Source: Ignavibacteria bacterium
GTDB lineage: Bacteria > Bacteroidota > Ignavibacteria > Ignavibacteriales > SURF-24
Assembly (NCBI GenBank): GCA_025612245.1
Contig: JAAXKQ010000016.1
Coordinates: 1-64,000, forward strand
Direction: 5' to 3'
Length of the DNA: 64,000 nt
The translations under genes and the position numbers were made by a program. The notes below the pieces were generated by a model. The model had not been told where the DNA came from. It saw only the letters and a program-made list of their open reading frames with translations, and searched no databases. Below are positions 35,327-44,224 of the stretch, one piece after another. Each line of letters opens with the position of its first letter. Within the stretch, counting starts at the first letter, position 1.

Positions 35327-35748
35327 TAGATCCTCCGTTAAATTGATTGTTATTAAAGCTGTAAAAATAAAAAAAGGTAATTCTTTGTGTCAGCTTAAAA
35401 CAGAATGAATTACGAAAGTGTAGTTGGAAAATTTTTAATAACGCTTATGATCTGCTTTTACCCGGTAATCATAATTTCACCCGCAAAAATAAAACAGTCT
35501 GGCTGACTTTTAGTTTTGCGGCACTTTTATTCTGTATGGGATGCTAAAAAACGCTATTTTTCGCTTAATTCATCGGATTCAGAGACTTACAATAATATAA
35601 ATTAAAAACAAATTAAATGTCAATTCCAGGATGTGATTTAGGGACAATCTAAATATCTCGGCTTGGCTTTTCTAAATAGGGAAAAGAAGAGTTTGCTTAA
35701 TTCTAAGTCTTAGAGTAAATTTGTTGAACAAAAATAATGGAGTGTAAG
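35327..35748. other. Divergent promoter region between an outer-membrane gene and proline dehydrogenase
   Basis: About 420 AT-rich bases with no gene seen. The only firm element is the promoter at 35693-35721 with a palindrome in its spacer. A weak TATGAT/ATCATA inverted repeat lies near 35450-35475. Confidence 0.5.
35693..35721 (+). promoter_or_regulatory. Promoter of the proline dehydrogenase gene with an operator-like palindrome
   Basis: TTGCTT (35693-35698), a 17-base spacer and TAAATT (35716-35721). Within the spacer TCTAAG-T-CTTAGA (35702-35714) is a perfect 13-base palindrome, well placed for a repressor or a spacer-binding activator. Confidence 0.5.
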
Positions 35749-36648
35749 GTGTCAACATTAAACAATACCATTGTTAAGTTTGTTGAGCTTCTCCCGAAGC
35801 CTGTAGTAAAGATATTTGCCCAGAGATACATTGCTGGGGAGACTCTTCAGGATGCAATTCGAGTTGTAAAGGATTTAAATTCCAAGGGAATTTACGCGAC
35901 CATTGATGTTTTAGGCGAAGCTATTCAAACAAAGAGCGAAGCCATTCAGGCAAAAAACGACTGCCTGACAGTTCTGGATGCTATAAAGGACAACAGCCTT
36001 ATGGCAAATCTTTCAGTTAAACCCACACAGCTTGGGCTGTCAATTGACAAGGAGTTTGGCTTTAAGCAAGCTTCCGAAGTAGTTGCAAGAGCAGGACAGA
36101 TGAATAATTTTGTCCGGCTCGATATGGAGGATTCTCCTTATACGGATGCAACTTTTGACCTCCTGAGGTGTTTAAGGGAAAAATTTGACAACGTGGGCGT
36201 TGTAGTTCAGGCATACTTAAAAAGAACCCTGAGCGACGTTTTGTTGTTAAATAAAATAGGTACAAATTACAGACTATGCAAGGGAATCTATATCGAGCCC
36301 GAGGCGATAGCTTATAAGGACAAGCAGAAAGTCAGGGATAACTACCTGGAAATTCTGAAAGCAATCTTCAAAGACGGAAGTTATGTGGGCATTGCCACAC
36401 ACGACGACTACCTGGTTGAAGGCGCCTTAAAGCTGATTAAAGAGATGAACATTCCAAAGGATAAGTACGAATTCCAGATGCTCTACGGAGTTAAGGAAAA
36501 CCTGAGGGATAAGATCAACGCCGAGGGGCATAAGATCAGGATCTATGTACCGTTTGGAGAACAGTGGTACAAGTATTCTATCAGGAGATTAAAGGAAAAC
36601 CCGCAGGTTGCATGGTACATTACAAAAAGTATTTTTATGTTTAAATAA
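35749..36648 (+). CDS. Proline dehydrogenase (monofunctional)
   Basis: FAD-dependent oxidation of L-proline to pyrroline-5-carboxylate. This is the short stand-alone enzyme (about 299 residues), not the PutA fusion. Motifs include LPKPVVKIFAQRYIAGETL at the N terminus, FVRLDMEDSPYTD, GVVVQAYLKRTL, YRLCKGIYIEP, ATHDD and EFQMLYGV, which form the PRODH barrel and flavin site. An ATG at 35737 is available, but the GTG at 35749 has GGAG six bases upstream and matches the family N terminus. Its stop abuts the tsaD start codon. No P5C dehydrogenase is nearby. Confidence 0.93.
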   Translation: MSTLNNTIVKFVELLPKPVVKIFAQRYIAGETLQDAIRVVKDLNSKGIYATIDVLGEAIQTKSEAIQAKNDCLTVLDAIKDNSLMANLSVKPTQLGLSIDKEFGFKQASEVVARAGQMNNFVRLDMEDSPYTDATFDLLRCLREKFDNVGVVVQAYLKRTLSDVLLLNKIGTNYRLCKGIYIEPEAIAYKDKQKVRDNYLEILKAIFKDGSYVGIATHDDYLVEGALKLIKEMNIPKDKYEFQMLYGVKENLRDKINAEGHKIRIYVPFGEQWYKYSIRRLKENPQVAWYITKSIFMFK

Positions 36649-37665
36649 ATGAATGTATTAGGAATAGAAAGTTCTTGCGACGAAACTTCGGTTGCGGTAA
36701 TTCGTGATGGTAAATTAACTTCAAATTTAATTTCTTCACAGGATTTTCATGTAAAGTATGGGGGCGTGGTTCCGGAGCTCTCGAGCCGCGCCCATTTACA
36801 AATAATTATCCCACTGCTCAAGGATTCTTTGGTACAGGCGGGTATTGGCCTGAAGGACGTTGACGTCGTCTGCGCTACGGCAGGCCCGGGACTTATTGGA
36901 GCGCTCCTCGTCGGACTTACATTTGGTAAGTCGCTGGCATATTCGCTGAATAAGCCTTTTATACCCGTAAACCACATTGAAGGGCATATCTTCTCCGGAT
37001 TCCTCATGGATGAAAAACCTGAGTTTCCGTACCTGGCTCTCGTGGTCTCGGGCGGGCATACGCTGCTTTTAATTGTTAAAAGCGACACCGAAATCATTAA
37101 GCTTGGTACAACGGTCGATGATGCCGCAGGGGAAGCCTTCGACAAAGTGGCTAAAATGCTCGGCCTCGGTTACCCCGGCGGCCCCAAGATTCAGAAGGCG
37201 GCTTCACTGGGCGACCCGGAGAAAATTCACTTCCCGGTGGCTAACCTGAAAAATCCGTACGACTTCTCATTCTCTGGCCTTAAGACTGCCGTACTGCGAT
37301 ACCTTCAGCAGACCTACGGAAAAGACAAGGCCGTGCCCGATGGGGATATGCCGGATATTGCTGCCTCATTCCAGAAGGCTGTTATTAAAGCCCTCATGCA
37401 GAACGTGGAAAAAGCACTCAAAGAGTATAAGGTCAACTCGGTCTCACTCGTCGGCGGCGTTGCGGCAAACAGGGCCCTGCGCGAGGCACTCGCACAGGTG
37501 GCCTCAAAATACAGGAAAAAACTCGTAATCCCCGACTTTGTTTACTGCGGCGACAATGCTGCAATGATTGCATACCGCGGCAGCAGGCTTTTTGCCAACG
37601 GAAATAAATACAGCCTGGACTACAATGCTTTCCCGGGTCTCTCTTCAAAAACATTTGCCGGGTAA
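36649..37665 (+). CDS. tsaD: tRNA N6-adenosine threonylcarbamoyltransferase
   Basis: Transfers threonylcarbamoyl from its adenylate to A37 of ANN-decoding tRNAs (t6A), together with TsaB, TsaE and TsaC. The ASKHA fold starts with LGIESSCDETSVAV, and the metal-binding HIEGH lies at residues 109-113. GAGEAFDKVAKMLG-type and PGGPKIQK motifs follow, ending with DNAAMIAYRG. Length of 338 residues is normal. The ATG directly follows the proline dehydrogenase stop codon, and the next gene begins three bases after its own stop, so the group is probably one transcript. Confidence 0.96.
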   Translation: MNVLGIESSCDETSVAVIRDGKLTSNLISSQDFHVKYGGVVPELSSRAHLQIIIPLLKDSLVQAGIGLKDVDVVCATAGPGLIGALLVGLTFGKSLAYSLNKPFIPVNHIEGHIFSGFLMDEKPEFPYLALVVSGGHTLLLIVKSDTEIIKLGTTVDDAAGEAFDKVAKMLGLGYPGGPKIQKAASLGDPEKIHFPVANLKNPYDFSFSGLKTAVLRYLQQTYGKDKAVPDGDMPDIAASFQKAVIKALMQNVEKALKEYKVNSVSLVGGVAANRALREALAQVASKYRKKLVIPDFVYCGDNAAMIAYRGSRLFANGNKYSLDYNAFPGLSSKTFAG

Positions 37666-37668
37666 AGT

Positions 37669-38007
37669 ATGCTATCAATAAATAAGTACCATGATATTGA
37701 GAGGCTCTCGGATGAGGAGAAGCTTTCTCTTCTTAAAAAATGCAGGAAAAGAATAGATTTTTTTGACAGAATTTTAGTATATATACTTAACAAACGTACC
37801 GAAACGGCGGTCCTCATAGGGCGGGTGAAAATATCCCTGGGCCAGCCGATTTATTCGCCTGAGCGCGAGAGGGATGTTTCAGAAAAAATTAACAAGTCTA
37901 ACAAGGGACCGCTTTCCAGGGAATCAATAGACCGGATCTATGAGAGAATACTGGATGAGTCCAGGTCCACACAGAAAGCAGAGTCATCAAGGTTTAATGC
38001 AAAATAA
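37669..38007 (+). CDS. Chorismate mutase, AroQ type
   Basis: Short stand-alone AroQ-fold protein (112 residues) predicted to convert chorismate to prephenate for Phe and Tyr synthesis. The three-helix pattern is present: CRKRIDFFDRILVYILNKR (about residues 25-43), then AVLIGRVKISLGQPIYSPERERDV with the conserved Lys and the PxRE motif, and a final helix IDRIYERILDESR. It sits between tsaD and mltG, with no other aromatic amino-acid genes. The fold assignment is good; catalysis is inferred. Confidence 0.82.
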   Translation: MLSINKYHDIERLSDEEKLSLLKKCRKRIDFFDRILVYILNKRTETAVLIGRVKISLGQPIYSPERERDVSEKINKSNKGPLSRESIDRIYERILDESRSTQKAESSRFNAK

Positions 38008-39058
38008 TTCTTCCAATTCAGAAAAAAAAAAGTCATTAAGGGAACTGCTGGGTAAAAGAGAGCTGATCGCTCTAACTGCGGCTTTTGTCGTTTTTCTGGC
38101 AGTCTTTATTTATACATTCTTCTCTCCCAATTACTACAAGTGGACTTCACCTGTTACCTTTGAAATAAGGCACGGAATGACACTGGGCAGTACAATTGAT
38201 TCACTTTACAGCCAGGGAATCATTCCGGGCAAAACAAATATGCGCATTGCCGCAATCATTATGGGCGGGGGACGCAGACTTAAACCCGGCAGGTACAAGA
38301 TCCCTAACGGGCTAAGTTACGTGGGTTTGATGGAGCTCTTTAATTCGGGCAAAAGGGACGTATCCTCGCTCCTTACTTTTTCCGAGGGCTTTACAATATA
38401 CCAGTTTGCTCACATACTAAAAGAAAGGCTCGGACTCGACAGCCTCCAGGTTCTGGATGCCTGTAACGACAGGCGTTTCCTGGATTCTCTGGGAATTGAG
38501 GCCCCTTCAATTGAAGGCTACCTGATGCCCGACTCTTACTACTTCTACGAAAAAACGCCCGCAAAACAGGTGATTGGTCGCCTGAGGGGAGAGTTCAACA
38601 GGTTTTTTACCGACAGCCTTAAAAAACGCCTCAAGTCAATGAAATATAACATGAGGGAAGTGCTCACAATTGCTTCAATCGTTCAGGGTGAGTCGGCAAA
38701 GACTTCAGAATACCCGGTCATTGCAGGCGTTTATTATAACCGCCTTCGCCTTGGCATGAAACTTCAGGCCGATCCCACGGTTCAATATGCTTTGCTTGGG
38801 CGCTGGAGAAGGCTTTATAACAAGGACCTAAGGCTTGACTCTCGTTATAATACTTACTTATATTACGGCCTGCCGCCAGGACCAATAGGCAATCCCGGCA
38901 GAGATGCAATTATGGCAGCCCTTTATCCGAAAGAGCATAACTATATCTATTTTGTCGCCGACGGCAAGGGCGGACATAAGTTTTCTTCAACGTTTTCAGA
39001 ACATCAAAAATTTGTGGGTGAATACAGGGCATGGCGCGACAAACAGGTTCAAAAGTAA
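37997..39058 (+). CDS. mltG: Endolytic peptidoglycan transglycosylase MltG
   Basis: Inner-membrane lytic transglycosylase that cuts nascent glycan strands and helps set their length. One N-terminal membrane helix (ELIALTAAFVVFLAVFIYTFF) is followed by the YceG domain, with YLMPDSYYFYE, the catalytic Glu in IASIVQGES, YNRLRLGMKLQADPTVQYAL and PPGPIGNPG. The frame is open from 37940, but the ATG at 37997 is the likely start: it overlaps the chorismate mutase stop and lies after AAGG. Its 3' end overlaps the lipoprotein gene by 28 bases. Confidence 0.94.
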   Translation: MQNNSSNSEKKKSLRELLGKRELIALTAAFVVFLAVFIYTFFSPNYYKWTSPVTFEIRHGMTLGSTIDSLYSQGIIPGKTNMRIAAIIMGGGRRLKPGRYKIPNGLSYVGLMELFNSGKRDVSSLLTFSEGFTIYQFAHILKERLGLDSLQVLDACNDRRFLDSLGIEAPSIEGYLMPDSYYFYEKTPAKQVIGRLRGEFNRFFTDSLKKRLKSMKYNMREVLTIASIVQGESAKTSEYPVIAGVYYNRLRLGMKLQADPTVQYALLGRWRRLYNKDLRLDSRYNTYLYYGLPPGPIGNPGRDAIMAALYPKEHNYIYFVADGKGGHKFSSTFSEHQKFVGEYRAWRDKQVQK

Positions 39059-40731
39059 TAAGACTTCTAATTCCAACGCTCCTGGCTCTCTTCCTTTGCA
39101 GCTGTGCAAGCCAGCTCCCGCCGGGAGGGGGACCAGTGGACAGGACGCCACCGGAAATTGTTTCCGTCTATCCTGAAAACGGTAGCACTGGCTTTAAGGA
39201 TGACTCCTTTGAGGTTACTTTCTCTGAGTACGTCGACAGGCGCTCGGCCCAGGATGCCATTTTTATCTCCCCGGCAATCGAGGGCCAGTTGGAATACGAC
39301 TGGAGCGGAAAAACCTTGAGGGTGAAGTTCCCCGGAAAACTCCGCGACAGCATGACTTACGTCGTGACGCTCGGAACAGACCTGGTTGACTTAAATAACA
39401 AGAACAGAATGGCGCAGGCTTATTCATTCAGCTTCTCAACCGGACAAGGCATAGATAAAGGCGTTGTGGAAGGAAAAATCTATACCGGCGACCCCTCGGG
39501 CGTTATGGTATATGCCTACCCGTCCAAAGGAAAAGAAATTAACCCTTCTAAAGATAAACCCGAGTACATTTCCCAGGCGGGAAAAAACGGGACTTACAGG
39601 CTACTTGGAATGGCCCCCGGTACATACAGGATTTTTGCAATAAAAGATGAATTCCGGGACCTTGTTTACAATGTTGGCGAGGACCTCTTTGGGGCCCCAT
39701 ACAGGGATGTAACCCTTTCAAAAAAAGATACACTCTTCAGCAACCTGGATTATTTCCTTTCAAAAGAAGATACCGCAAGACCCCGTTTGGTCTCGGCTGC
39801 CATGACAGACCGCTTTCACATTCTGGTGGGCTTAAGCGAGGAATTCGACAGCACGATCATCAATACACAGAACTTTTCCATATTCGATTCAACCGCGCAA
39901 AAAGAGCTGAAGCCTCTTTATGCCTTTAAGGGAAGAGCCAAGTCTACGGAGTTGATACTTGCGCTGAAAGAAACCCCCGGCGAGCAGGATAACGTTTATC
40001 TCTGGGCTAAAAGGATTTCCGACAGGAACGGCAATACTACACTAAACGACTACGTCAGGCTTACTACTACTGCAAAACCCGATACCAGTGCGCCAAAGCT
40101 GCTTCAGACTAAGCCTTCGCCCGGAGCAGGCGGGGTGGAGACTTCAGGAGCGGAATTTAGCTTTTATTTCGATGACGGATTTGATTCACTTCAGGCCGTA
40201 AAAGGCATTTATGCTTCGGACCGCAGCGGCAAAAAAATACCTGTAAGGGTAAATTTCCCGGATAACGCATCCTTTAAGGTCCTGATTCCTTCTGAACTGA
40301 AGGCGAGACAGCAGTATTCAGTAAAGGTCGACTTAAGCGGTATTGTCGATGCCGCGGGAAACAGGACTGACTCTGTTTATACGCTTTCTTTTACCACCTC
40401 AAACGGCATGGAGTTTACGGGCGTCTCAGGCGTGGTAAACCCCGATTCAGGCATGCATGACAGTAGCCTGGTTGTTGTCCTTCAGGGACTGGAAAAAGAA
40501 AAGCCGGTTTATAAGAAACGCCTGGAAAAAAGAAAAAGGGACTTCAACTTTAATAAAGTCCAGCCGGGCAAGTACCGGATTTGGAGCTTTGAGGACAGGG
40601 ATAATACCGGCCTCTATAACGCGGGCAAGCCTTTCCCGTTCAAACCTTCAGACAGGTTTACGGTTTATCCGGATACTCTAAACCTGAGGGCCCGCTGGCC
40701 CGTGGAAGACGCCCACATCGACTTTAAATAA
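39031..40731 (+). CDS. Ig-like (Big_5) domain lipoprotein
   Basis: Surface or periplasmic lipoprotein of 566 residues. The signal peptide ends at a lipobox (LFLCSC) and is followed by SQLPPGGGPVDRTPPEIVSVYPENG, the standard beginning of a Bacteroidota Big_5 protein. The first Ig-like domain covers about 40-135, and a second similar one is near 345-455 (TSAPKLLQTKPSPGAGG). A beta-rich region in between and a C-terminal SpaA/prealbumin-like segment (GKYRIWSFEDRDNTGLYN) look structural. Function is unknown. It overlaps mltG, so it may act in the cell wall or envelope. Confidence 0.82.
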   Translation: MARQTGSKVIRLLIPTLLALFLCSCASQLPPGGGPVDRTPPEIVSVYPENGSTGFKDDSFEVTFSEYVDRRSAQDAIFISPAIEGQLEYDWSGKTLRVKFPGKLRDSMTYVVTLGTDLVDLNNKNRMAQAYSFSFSTGQGIDKGVVEGKIYTGDPSGVMVYAYPSKGKEINPSKDKPEYISQAGKNGTYRLLGMAPGTYRIFAIKDEFRDLVYNVGEDLFGAPYRDVTLSKKDTLFSNLDYFLSKEDTARPRLVSAAMTDRFHILVGLSEEFDSTIINTQNFSIFDSTAQKELKPLYAFKGRAKSTELILALKETPGEQDNVYLWAKRISDRNGNTTLNDYVRLTTTAKPDTSAPKLLQTKPSPGAGGVETSGAEFSFYFDDGFDSLQAVKGIYASDRSGKKIPVRVNFPDNASFKVLIPSELKARQQYSVKVDLSGIVDAAGNRTDSVYTLSFTTSNGMEFTGVSGVVNPDSGMHDSSLVVVLQGLEKEKPVYKKRLEKRKRDFNFNKVQPGKYRIWSFEDRDNTGLYNAGKPFPFKPSDRFTVYPDTLNLRARWPVEDAHIDFK

Positions 40732-40747
40732 ACCTTTACGCTTGGAA

Positions 40748-40814
40748 AACTGCGGTTTATACGTTCCCGGGGTAAAAGCCATTGCCCGGGGCAGATAAAC
40801 CGCAGTTAATTTTA
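40748..40814 (+). terminator. Long two-tier terminator hairpin
   Basis: AACTGCGGTTTAT (40748-40760) pairs perfectly with ATAAACCGCAGTT (40795-40807). The enclosed loop contains two CCCGGG copies that can pair with each other. AATTTTAT follows. It ends the tsaD-mltG-lipoprotein group. Confidence 0.6.
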
Positions 40815-40891
40815 TCGGGCCATACCTCACAATTTTATACTTCTTAGCTTGATTATTCGGATAATATGAAGGATCTTGCATATCTGAATTT

Positions 40892-40920
40892 TTGACAATA
40901 ATTCATTTTCTTGAGCTAAT
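40892..40920 (+). promoter_or_regulatory. Promoter of the tldD-tldE pair with tandem repeats
   Basis: TTGACA (40892-40897), a 17-base spacer and GCTAAT (40915-40920). Two imperfect copies of AATTCATTTTCTTGAGCT (40900-40917 and 40918-40936) overlap the spacer and the -10 box and run to the GGAGG ribosome-binding site. Confidence 0.5.
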
Positions 40921-40947
40921 TCATTCTTTTTAAGCTGGAGGCTTCAA

Positions 40948-42495
40948 ATGAGCGATAATTTTTCTGGCATCTCCCGCAGGGACTTCCTAAAGATTACCGG
41001 AACACTGGCCGTCGGGGCAACACTTGCAAACCCGATGCTGAACCGGGTCTTTGCAGGACAGTCGTCTTTGGGCAGAACTTCATCCTGCGAGTTCTTCAAG
41101 ACGCTCTGCGGTCTGGACAACACTGCAATTAATAAACTCCTTGGTATTGCCCTTTCCAAAGGGGGCGATTATGCCGATCTTTTTGCCGATTACAGCATAA
41201 ATAACAGCATAATTCTGGAAGACAGGATCATTAAGAATGCCTCCAGGAATATCAGCGCAGGCATAGGCATCAGGGTCCTTAAGGGGGACCAGACAGGATA
41301 TGCGTACTCTGAGGACATGACGTTTGAAAGCCTCAAAAATGCCGCTTTAACTGCCGCTAACATTGCTAATGAGACCGGCAAAAGCATTTCTTTGAACGTT
41401 ACAAATAAGAAAGTTAAAAACTACTACGAAGTGAGCCTCCCGGTAAGCGAAGTGGAACTGGATGCTAAGATAAAGCTCCTTAAGGAGTCCGAAGAAGCGG
41501 CTTTCCTTAAAGATAAACGCGTCATAAAGGTCAGTGCCAATATGCTGGATTCGGAAAGGTACATAGTTGTTGCAAACAGCGAAAACCTGCTCATGGAGGA
41601 CTACCAGCCGCTTATGAGGTACAACGTAAGCGTCATCGTTGAAGAGGATGGTAAACGCCAGTCGGGACGCATGAGCGGCGGCGGCAGGCTAGGCATGGAA
41701 TATTTCAGTAAAATTAAAACACCTGAAAAGTTTGCCCATGAGGCGGTCGATCAGGCGCTTTTACTCCTTACGGCTAAAAATGCCCCGGCTGGCCCGATGC
41801 CGGTTGTGCTTTCTCCTGGTGACTCCGGTATTTTGCTGCACGAGGCCATCGGGCACCCCCTGGAAGCCGATTTTAACAGGAAGGGTACCTCGGCTTACTC
41901 AGGCCGCATTGGGCAGAAAGTGGCCTCGGAATTATGTACGGTCTACGACGGCGGCACGGTTCCAAATGACCGCGGCAGCATTAACTTCGATGACGAGGCG
42001 GTCGCTTCAAACAAAACCACGCTCATTGAAAACGGAATCCTTAAAGATTACATGCACGACAGGATTAGCGCCAAATACTATAAGGTTAAACAGACTGGAA
42101 ACGGCAGGAGGGAATCCTATAAATATTTCCCGATCCCGAGGATGACCGTGACATATCTTGAAAACGGTACCTCGGATCCCACGGAGATAATCTCTTCGAT
42201 TAAGAAGGGAGTATACTGCAAAAACTTCTCGGGCGGACAGGTGGATATTTCAAACGGCGACTTTGTTTTTAACCCCACTCTGGCGTTTATGATCGAGGAT
42301 GGAAAGATCACCTACCCGGTTAAAAACTTTACGCTCATCGGTAACGGACCGGAAGTTCTGACTAAGGTGACAATGGTCGGAAATGACTTTAAGTTTTCCG
42401 ACGGCATGTGGACCTGCGGCAAAGGGCAGTCAGTTCCGGTTGGTGTCGGACTCCCGACGGTTAAGGTTTCTGAAATCACAGTTGGCGGCATGTAA
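40948..42495 (+). CDS. TldD-family metalloprotease with Tat signal
   Basis: TldD subunit of the TldD/TldE (PmbA) metalloprotease family, which in other bacteria cleaves unfolded or modified peptides in the cytoplasm. The zinc motif HEAIGH is at residues 298-303. Unusually, the N terminus carries a twin-arginine signal (SRRDFLKITG, then a hydrophobic stretch GTLAVGATLA), implying export of the folded protein. The length of 515 residues exceeds the usual 450-480 by about that signal. It starts with ATG six bases after GGAGG and is followed 20 bases later by its partner gene, which has no signal. Confidence 0.9.
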   Translation: MSDNFSGISRRDFLKITGTLAVGATLANPMLNRVFAGQSSLGRTSSCEFFKTLCGLDNTAINKLLGIALSKGGDYADLFADYSINNSIILEDRIIKNASRNISAGIGIRVLKGDQTGYAYSEDMTFESLKNAALTAANIANETGKSISLNVTNKKVKNYYEVSLPVSEVELDAKIKLLKESEEAAFLKDKRVIKVSANMLDSERYIVVANSENLLMEDYQPLMRYNVSVIVEEDGKRQSGRMSGGGRLGMEYFSKIKTPEKFAHEAVDQALLLLTAKNAPAGPMPVVLSPGDSGILLHEAIGHPLEADFNRKGTSAYSGRIGQKVASELCTVYDGGTVPNDRGSINFDDEAVASNKTTLIENGILKDYMHDRISAKYYKVKQTGNGRRESYKYFPIPRMTVTYLENGTSDPTEIISSIKKGVYCKNFSGGQVDISNGDFVFNPTLAFMIEDGKITYPVKNFTLIGNGPEVLTKVTMVGNDFKFSDGMWTCGKGQSVPVGVGLPTVKVSEITVGGM

Positions 42496-42515
42496 AAACA
42501 AATTCGGAGTAAAAA

Positions 42516-43856
42516 ATGTTACTTGATGACCATAAAAAACTGGCAAAAGAGGTAGTTGACCTCGTGATGGCGCAGGGCGGTGATACGGCCGTTGTTCGCA
42601 TAGATTTTAGCACGGATAAGGATGTTTCAATCCGTAACCAGAAAATTGATACACTGACGCAGTCCAACTCAAAAATGCTCACTCTAACGGTGAGCAGGGA
42701 TAAGAAAAAGGCAGTTGTAAGTACAAGCGACCTCTCGGAAACGGCCCTGAAAAGCCTGCTTAAAGACGCAATGAATATAGTTAAGTATACCGGGCAGGAT
42801 GAGTTTTACGGGCTCCCGGCAAAAGAAGAGCTTGGAATGGCTGAAGGGGACCTGAAAATCTATGACCCCAGGGAAGACTCCATTGCAATTGAAAAACGCA
42901 TTGATATGGCTAAAGAGCTTGAAACACTTTCTCTTAAACACGATAAGGATCTCATAGCCGACGGCTCATCCGTTTCAAGCAGCACGGGTCACTTTGTACT
43001 CGCAAACTCTCTCGGCTTCTGCGAAGGCTATATGCAGTCTGAATGGGTTGTGCAAAGTTCATGTGCAATACCGGACGCAGTTGAAGGACTGAATTCGGCA
43101 AGAAAACAGTCGGGAGGCTGGTACAGCGTTGCCAACTCATTTGAGAAACTTGAGCCGCTTGAAGCTGTAGCCGCTCAGGCTGCCAGGAGGACAATAATGA
43201 AAAGGGGAGCAAAGAAGCCCAAGACCCAGACTGTTCCTGTAATATTCGAAAATACGGTTGCCGTGGGACTCTTATCCTTCCTCGCACAGGCTTTAACAGG
43301 GAGCAACATCTACACCAGGCAGTCATTTTTAGCTGACAAGCTGGCCTCCAAAATTGCAGGCGATAACGTTACCATTGTAGAAGACCCGCTCATTCCGGGG
43401 CTGGTTTCCTCACGCCCCTTTGACGGCGAGGGGGTAAAAAGCCGCAGGAAGACCGTCGTTGAAAACGGCGTACTTAAGACGTTTCTCCTGGATAGCTATG
43501 CCGCAAGAAAGCTCAACATGAAGACTACGGGCAATTCAGATGGAGTAAGCAACTTGTACCTTGAGGAGGGTAAAACCAGCCTTGAGGAAATGATAAAAAC
43601 AATCGAAAACGGGGTACTGGTAACTTCCGCTTCCGGCTTCGGCGAGGTCCTTCAGACGGGTGATTATTCGAAGGGAGCGCAGGGCCTCTGGATTGAAAAT
43701 GGAAAGATTTCTTACCCGGTAAATGAATTTACAATAGCCTCAACCATGTTCGATATACTGAACAATATTGAACTGATCGGTAACGATTCCATTAAGACCG
43801 GTCCTGTTTTCTGTCCTTCCATCAAGGTCAGGAAGATGACGGTAAGTGGCGTTTAA
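42516..43856 (+). CDS. TldE/PmbA-family protein
   Basis: Partner subunit of the TldD-like protease (446 residues); it lacks the HExxxH zinc motif, as expected for TldE. Family features include GDTAVVRIDFSTDKDVSIRN near the N terminus, LSFLAQALTGSNIYTRQSFLA in the middle, DPLIPGLVSSRPFDGEGV, and a conserved end (GNDSIKTGPVFCPSIKV). No signal peptide or Tat motif is visible. It lies 20 bases after the TldD gene and is surely cotranscribed. If TldD is exported, TldE must either travel bound to it or form a different complex. Confidence 0.9.
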   Translation: MLLDDHKKLAKEVVDLVMAQGGDTAVVRIDFSTDKDVSIRNQKIDTLTQSNSKMLTLTVSRDKKKAVVSTSDLSETALKSLLKDAMNIVKYTGQDEFYGLPAKEELGMAEGDLKIYDPREDSIAIEKRIDMAKELETLSLKHDKDLIADGSSVSSSTGHFVLANSLGFCEGYMQSEWVVQSSCAIPDAVEGLNSARKQSGGWYSVANSFEKLEPLEAVAAQAARRTIMKRGAKKPKTQTVPVIFENTVAVGLLSFLAQALTGSNIYTRQSFLADKLASKIAGDNVTIVEDPLIPGLVSSRPFDGEGVKSRRKTVVENGVLKTFLLDSYAARKLNMKTTGNSDGVSNLYLEEGKTSLEEMIKTIENGVLVTSASGFGEVLQTGDYSKGAQGLWIENGKISYPVNEFTIASTMFDILNNIELIGNDSIKTGPVFCPSIKVRKMTVSGV

Positions 43857-43930
43857 TGAGTGAAATTGTATTTAGGTGAAGACGCCTAAGGTATTATAAT
43901 ATAGTTACTTGCATTATCTGTTGTGACGTG

Positions 43931-43960
43931 AAGGGCGGAATAATATCCGCCCTTATTTAT
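43931..43960 (+). terminator. Terminator of the tldD-tldE pair
   Basis: AAGGGCGGA and TCCGCCCTT enclose a short loop, followed by ATTTATT, a weak T-run. Confidence 0.55.
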
Positions 43961-44184
43961 TAAAGGACTAAAGACAATTTAGGCCGGAAAAATTTTACAA
44001 ATTATCTGCTGTTGCCTCTGTGTTTTTTTGCTGTTATCCGCCAGGTAAAACCGCCACCAATCTTCCTTAACTAAAATCAATAAAAGAAGTTATACCTATT
44101 AGCTTGAAGTAACGCATTACCCGTCGTGGGCCTTGGAGACTCGAAAAACTTTTGGCCTTGTTTAACAAAAATGAAGTAATATAT

Positions 44185-44224
44185 TAAAATGAGGAGTTTG
44201 CAGGATTGACGGCTCCTCATTTTA
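44185..44224. repeat. Perfect 12-bp inverted repeat
   Basis: TAAAATGAGGAG (44185-44196) and CTCCTCATTTTA (44213-44224) with a 16-base loop. It could end a small transcript or control the gene at 44347. Confidence 0.5.
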
